Source: Actinophytocola oryzae
GTDB taxonomy: Bacteria; Actinomycetota; Actinomycetes; Mycobacteriales; Pseudonocardiaceae
DNA: 64,000 nucleotides
Direction of reading: 5' to 3'
NCBI RefSeq assembly: GCF_004364325.1
Contig: NZ_SOCP01000001.1
Span: 310,001-374,000, forward strand
Under the pieces are notes generated by a model, which saw nothing but the letters and a program-made list of their open reading frames with translations, did not search any database and was not told where the DNA came from. The position numbers and the translations under genes are program-made. This document shows positions 62,567-64,000 of the stretch, piece by piece; position 1 is the first letter of the stretch; each line of letters opens with the position of its first letter.

Positions 62567-64000
62567 TCAGTCGATGGCCATCCAGCCGAGGACCGGGGTG
62601 CTCTGCAGGAACACCAGCACGCACATGAACAACAGGAAGACCAGGCTCCAGCCGAGCACGCGGCGGAACAGGTCACCCTCCTTGCCCTCCATGCCGACCG
62701 CGGACGCCGCGATCGCCAGGTTCTGCGGCGAGATCATCTTGCCGAGCACGCCACCCGAGGAGTTGGCCGCCGCCATGAGGGTGGCCGACAGGTCGGCGTG
62801 CTGGGCCGCGGTCACCTGCAGGACACCGAACAGCGAGTTCGACGACGTGTCCGAACCCGTCACGGCGACGCCGAGCCAGCCGAGGATGGGGGACAGGAAC
62901 GCGAACGCGCCGCCCGCGCCCGCGACCCACAGGCCCAGCGTCGTGGTCTCGCCCGACTGGTTCATGATGAAACCCAGTGCCAGCACCAGCATCACGGTCA
63001 GGATCGCGAACTTCAGCTGGTCGAGCGTGCGCCCGTAGGCGCGGGCGGCACCGCCGAGGCCCATCCGCAGCAGGGGCAGCGTCAACAGGCCCGCGAACAG
63101 CAGCAGTGTGCCCGCCGCGGACAGGTAGTTGAGCTTGAACGTCGTCGCGACCTTCTCACCCGCGTCGTTGAAGATGTGCAGGCCCGGCCAGTTGACGATC
63201 TGCGTCACCGACTCCAGGCCGGTGCCGGACTGGCCCGGTTTCGTCGGCGGCTTGCCCGTGATCGCCGGGACCCGGGTGGCGAGCACGAACACGACGATGA
63301 TCACCAGGTACGGCGCGTAGGCCCGGAACACCTCCATCGGCGTGTCCCGCACCTCGGTCCTGGCCTCGACCTTCGTGGTGCCGCCGGTCTGTTCGGCCGC
63401 GTGTTCCGCGCCACTGGTCTCGGTGTAGCTCTCGGCGGGATGCCAGACCCGGCTGAACAGCAGCACGGCCAGCGCCGACGCGAGCGCCGCGACGATGTCC
63501 GCGAGCGGGATGGACCAGTAGTTCGAGGCCAGGAACTGGAAGACGCCGAACACGACACCGCACAGCAGGGCAGGCGGCCACATCTGCCGCAGCCCGCGGC
63601 GCCCGTCCACGATGAACACGAGTGCCAGCGGCACGAACACCGACAGCACCGGGGTCTGGCGGCCCACCATCGAGCCGAGGTCGTCCAGCGGCAGCCCGGT
63701 GACCCCGGCGAGGGTGACGATCGGGGTCGCGAGCGCGCCGAACGCGACCGGCGCGGTGTTGGCCACCAGGGCGAGCGCCGCCGCCTTGATCGGCCGGAAC
63801 CCCAGCGCTATCAACATGACCGACGAGATCGCGACCGGCGTGCCGAAGCCGGCCAGCGCCTCCATCAACGCCCCGAAGCAGAAGGCGATGATGATGGCCT
63901 GGACCCGCTGGTCGTCGCTGATCGACGCGAACGAGCGGCGCAGCACGTCGAAATGCCCGGTCTGGACGGTGAGGTTGTAGATCCAGATCGCGTTGATGAC
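62567..64000 (-). CDS. L-lactate permease (LctP family), N-terminus outside window
   Basis: The visible 477 codons cover most of an LctP-type permease with about ten hydrophobic segments. Family blocks are CFGALMEALAGFGTPVAISS, LALVANTAPVAFGALATPI, GVAVTGSDTSSNSLFGVLQ and ANSSGGVLGKMISPQNLAIA. It imports lactate or glycolate with protons. The reading frame is open to the right edge (VINAIWIYNLTVQTGHFDV), so the start lies outside. No regulator or lactate dehydrogenase is visible. It converges with the eCIS-core gene. Confidence 0.93.
   Translation of the reverse strand, partial: VINAIWIYNLTVQTGHFDVLRRSFASISDDQRVQAIIIAFCFGALMEALAGFGTPVAISSVMLIALGFRPIKAAALALVANTAPVAFGALATPIVTLAGVTGLPLDDLGSMVGRQTPVLSVFVPLALVFIVDGRRGLRQMWPPALLCGVVFGVFQFLASNYWSIPLADIVAALASALAVLLFSRVWHPAESYTETSGAEHAAEQTGGTTKVEARTEVRDTPMEVFRAYAPYLVIIVVFVLATRVPAITGKPPTKPGQSGTGLESVTQIVNWPGLHIFNDAGEKVATTFKLNYLSAAGTLLLFAGLLTLPLLRMGLGGAARAYGRTLDQLKFAILTVMLVLALGFIMNQSGETTTLGLWVAGAGGAFAFLSPILGWLGVAVTGSDTSSNSLFGVLQVTAAQHADLSATLMAAANSSGGVLGKMISPQNLAIAASAVGMEGKEGDLFRRVLGWSLVFLLFMCVLVFLQSTPVLGWMAID

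Overview
The window is very GC-rich and densely coded. It uses many GTG starts and ATGA/GTGA/TGATG gene overlaps, and carries several secreted enzymes and large regulators. This fits a filamentous actinomycete. The N-acylamino-acid racemase has the same length class and catalytic residue numbering as the Amycolatopsis enzyme, which points to Pseudonocardiaceae (Lentzea/Saccharothrix/Amycolatopsis-like). The genus is an inference. I saw no rRNA, tRNA, CRISPR array or intact transposase.

Region by region. 1-3925: a partial FAD oxidoreductase, then a decayed CoA-ester catabolic locus. One NDP-forming acyl-CoA synthetase is intact. An aconitase/LeuC-like remnant, a truncated citryl-CoA lyase and an enoyl-CoA hydratase tail have been joined or shortened by deletions. 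4075-8858: a tryptophan/kynurenine set (aminotransferase, tryptophan 2,3-dioxygenase, DUF6875-like protein, P450, kynurenine formamidase). 8918-13429: a secreted subtilisin-type protease and an M36 metallopeptidase that has lost its catalytic domain. 13485-18162: response regulator, histidine kinase, MMPL exporter, and a chloramphenicol-phosphotransferase-like kinase.

18370-32805: two solute-binding lipoproteins, a peptide ABC importer, an S9 peptidase/beta-lactamase fusion, an M20 hydrolase, a GNAT acyltransferase, an N-acylamino-acid racemase and a PucR regulator. From 19701 to 31121 the genes overlap or abut. The last three enzymes match the known N-succinyl route that converts D- to L-amino acids, so the operon reads as import and use of D-residue-containing peptides.

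32836-35130: small regulators, an SRPBCC protein and a secreted DUF2690-like protein. 35269-40003 (minus strand): a compact RiPP-type cluster comprising a radical SAM/SPASM enzyme with a PqqD-like front domain, a 62-aa precursor, a class III aminotransferase, an MFS exporter and a GNAT. I do not recognise it as a described RiPP class, and it is the strongest candidate for a new system. 40124-46014: housekeeping-type genes and regulators (RluA-like pseudouridine synthase, TetR/SDR pair, C39-like peptidase, LuxR-type regulator). 46205-51661: an 1818-aa single-chain biotin-dependent carboxylase.

51819-60913: a plant-polysaccharide island with a GH27 alpha-galactosidase, a PQQ-type sugar dehydrogenase with CBM2, a GH12 cellulase with CBM2, a frameshifted GH11 xylanase and a pullulanase. 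Each has its own operator-like palindrome, including a perfect CebR-type box. 61103-62518 encodes an eCIS-core (DUF4157) protein whose last nine residues, CPSCTCVIV, resemble the lipidated tail of H-Ras. The window ends inside a lactate permease.
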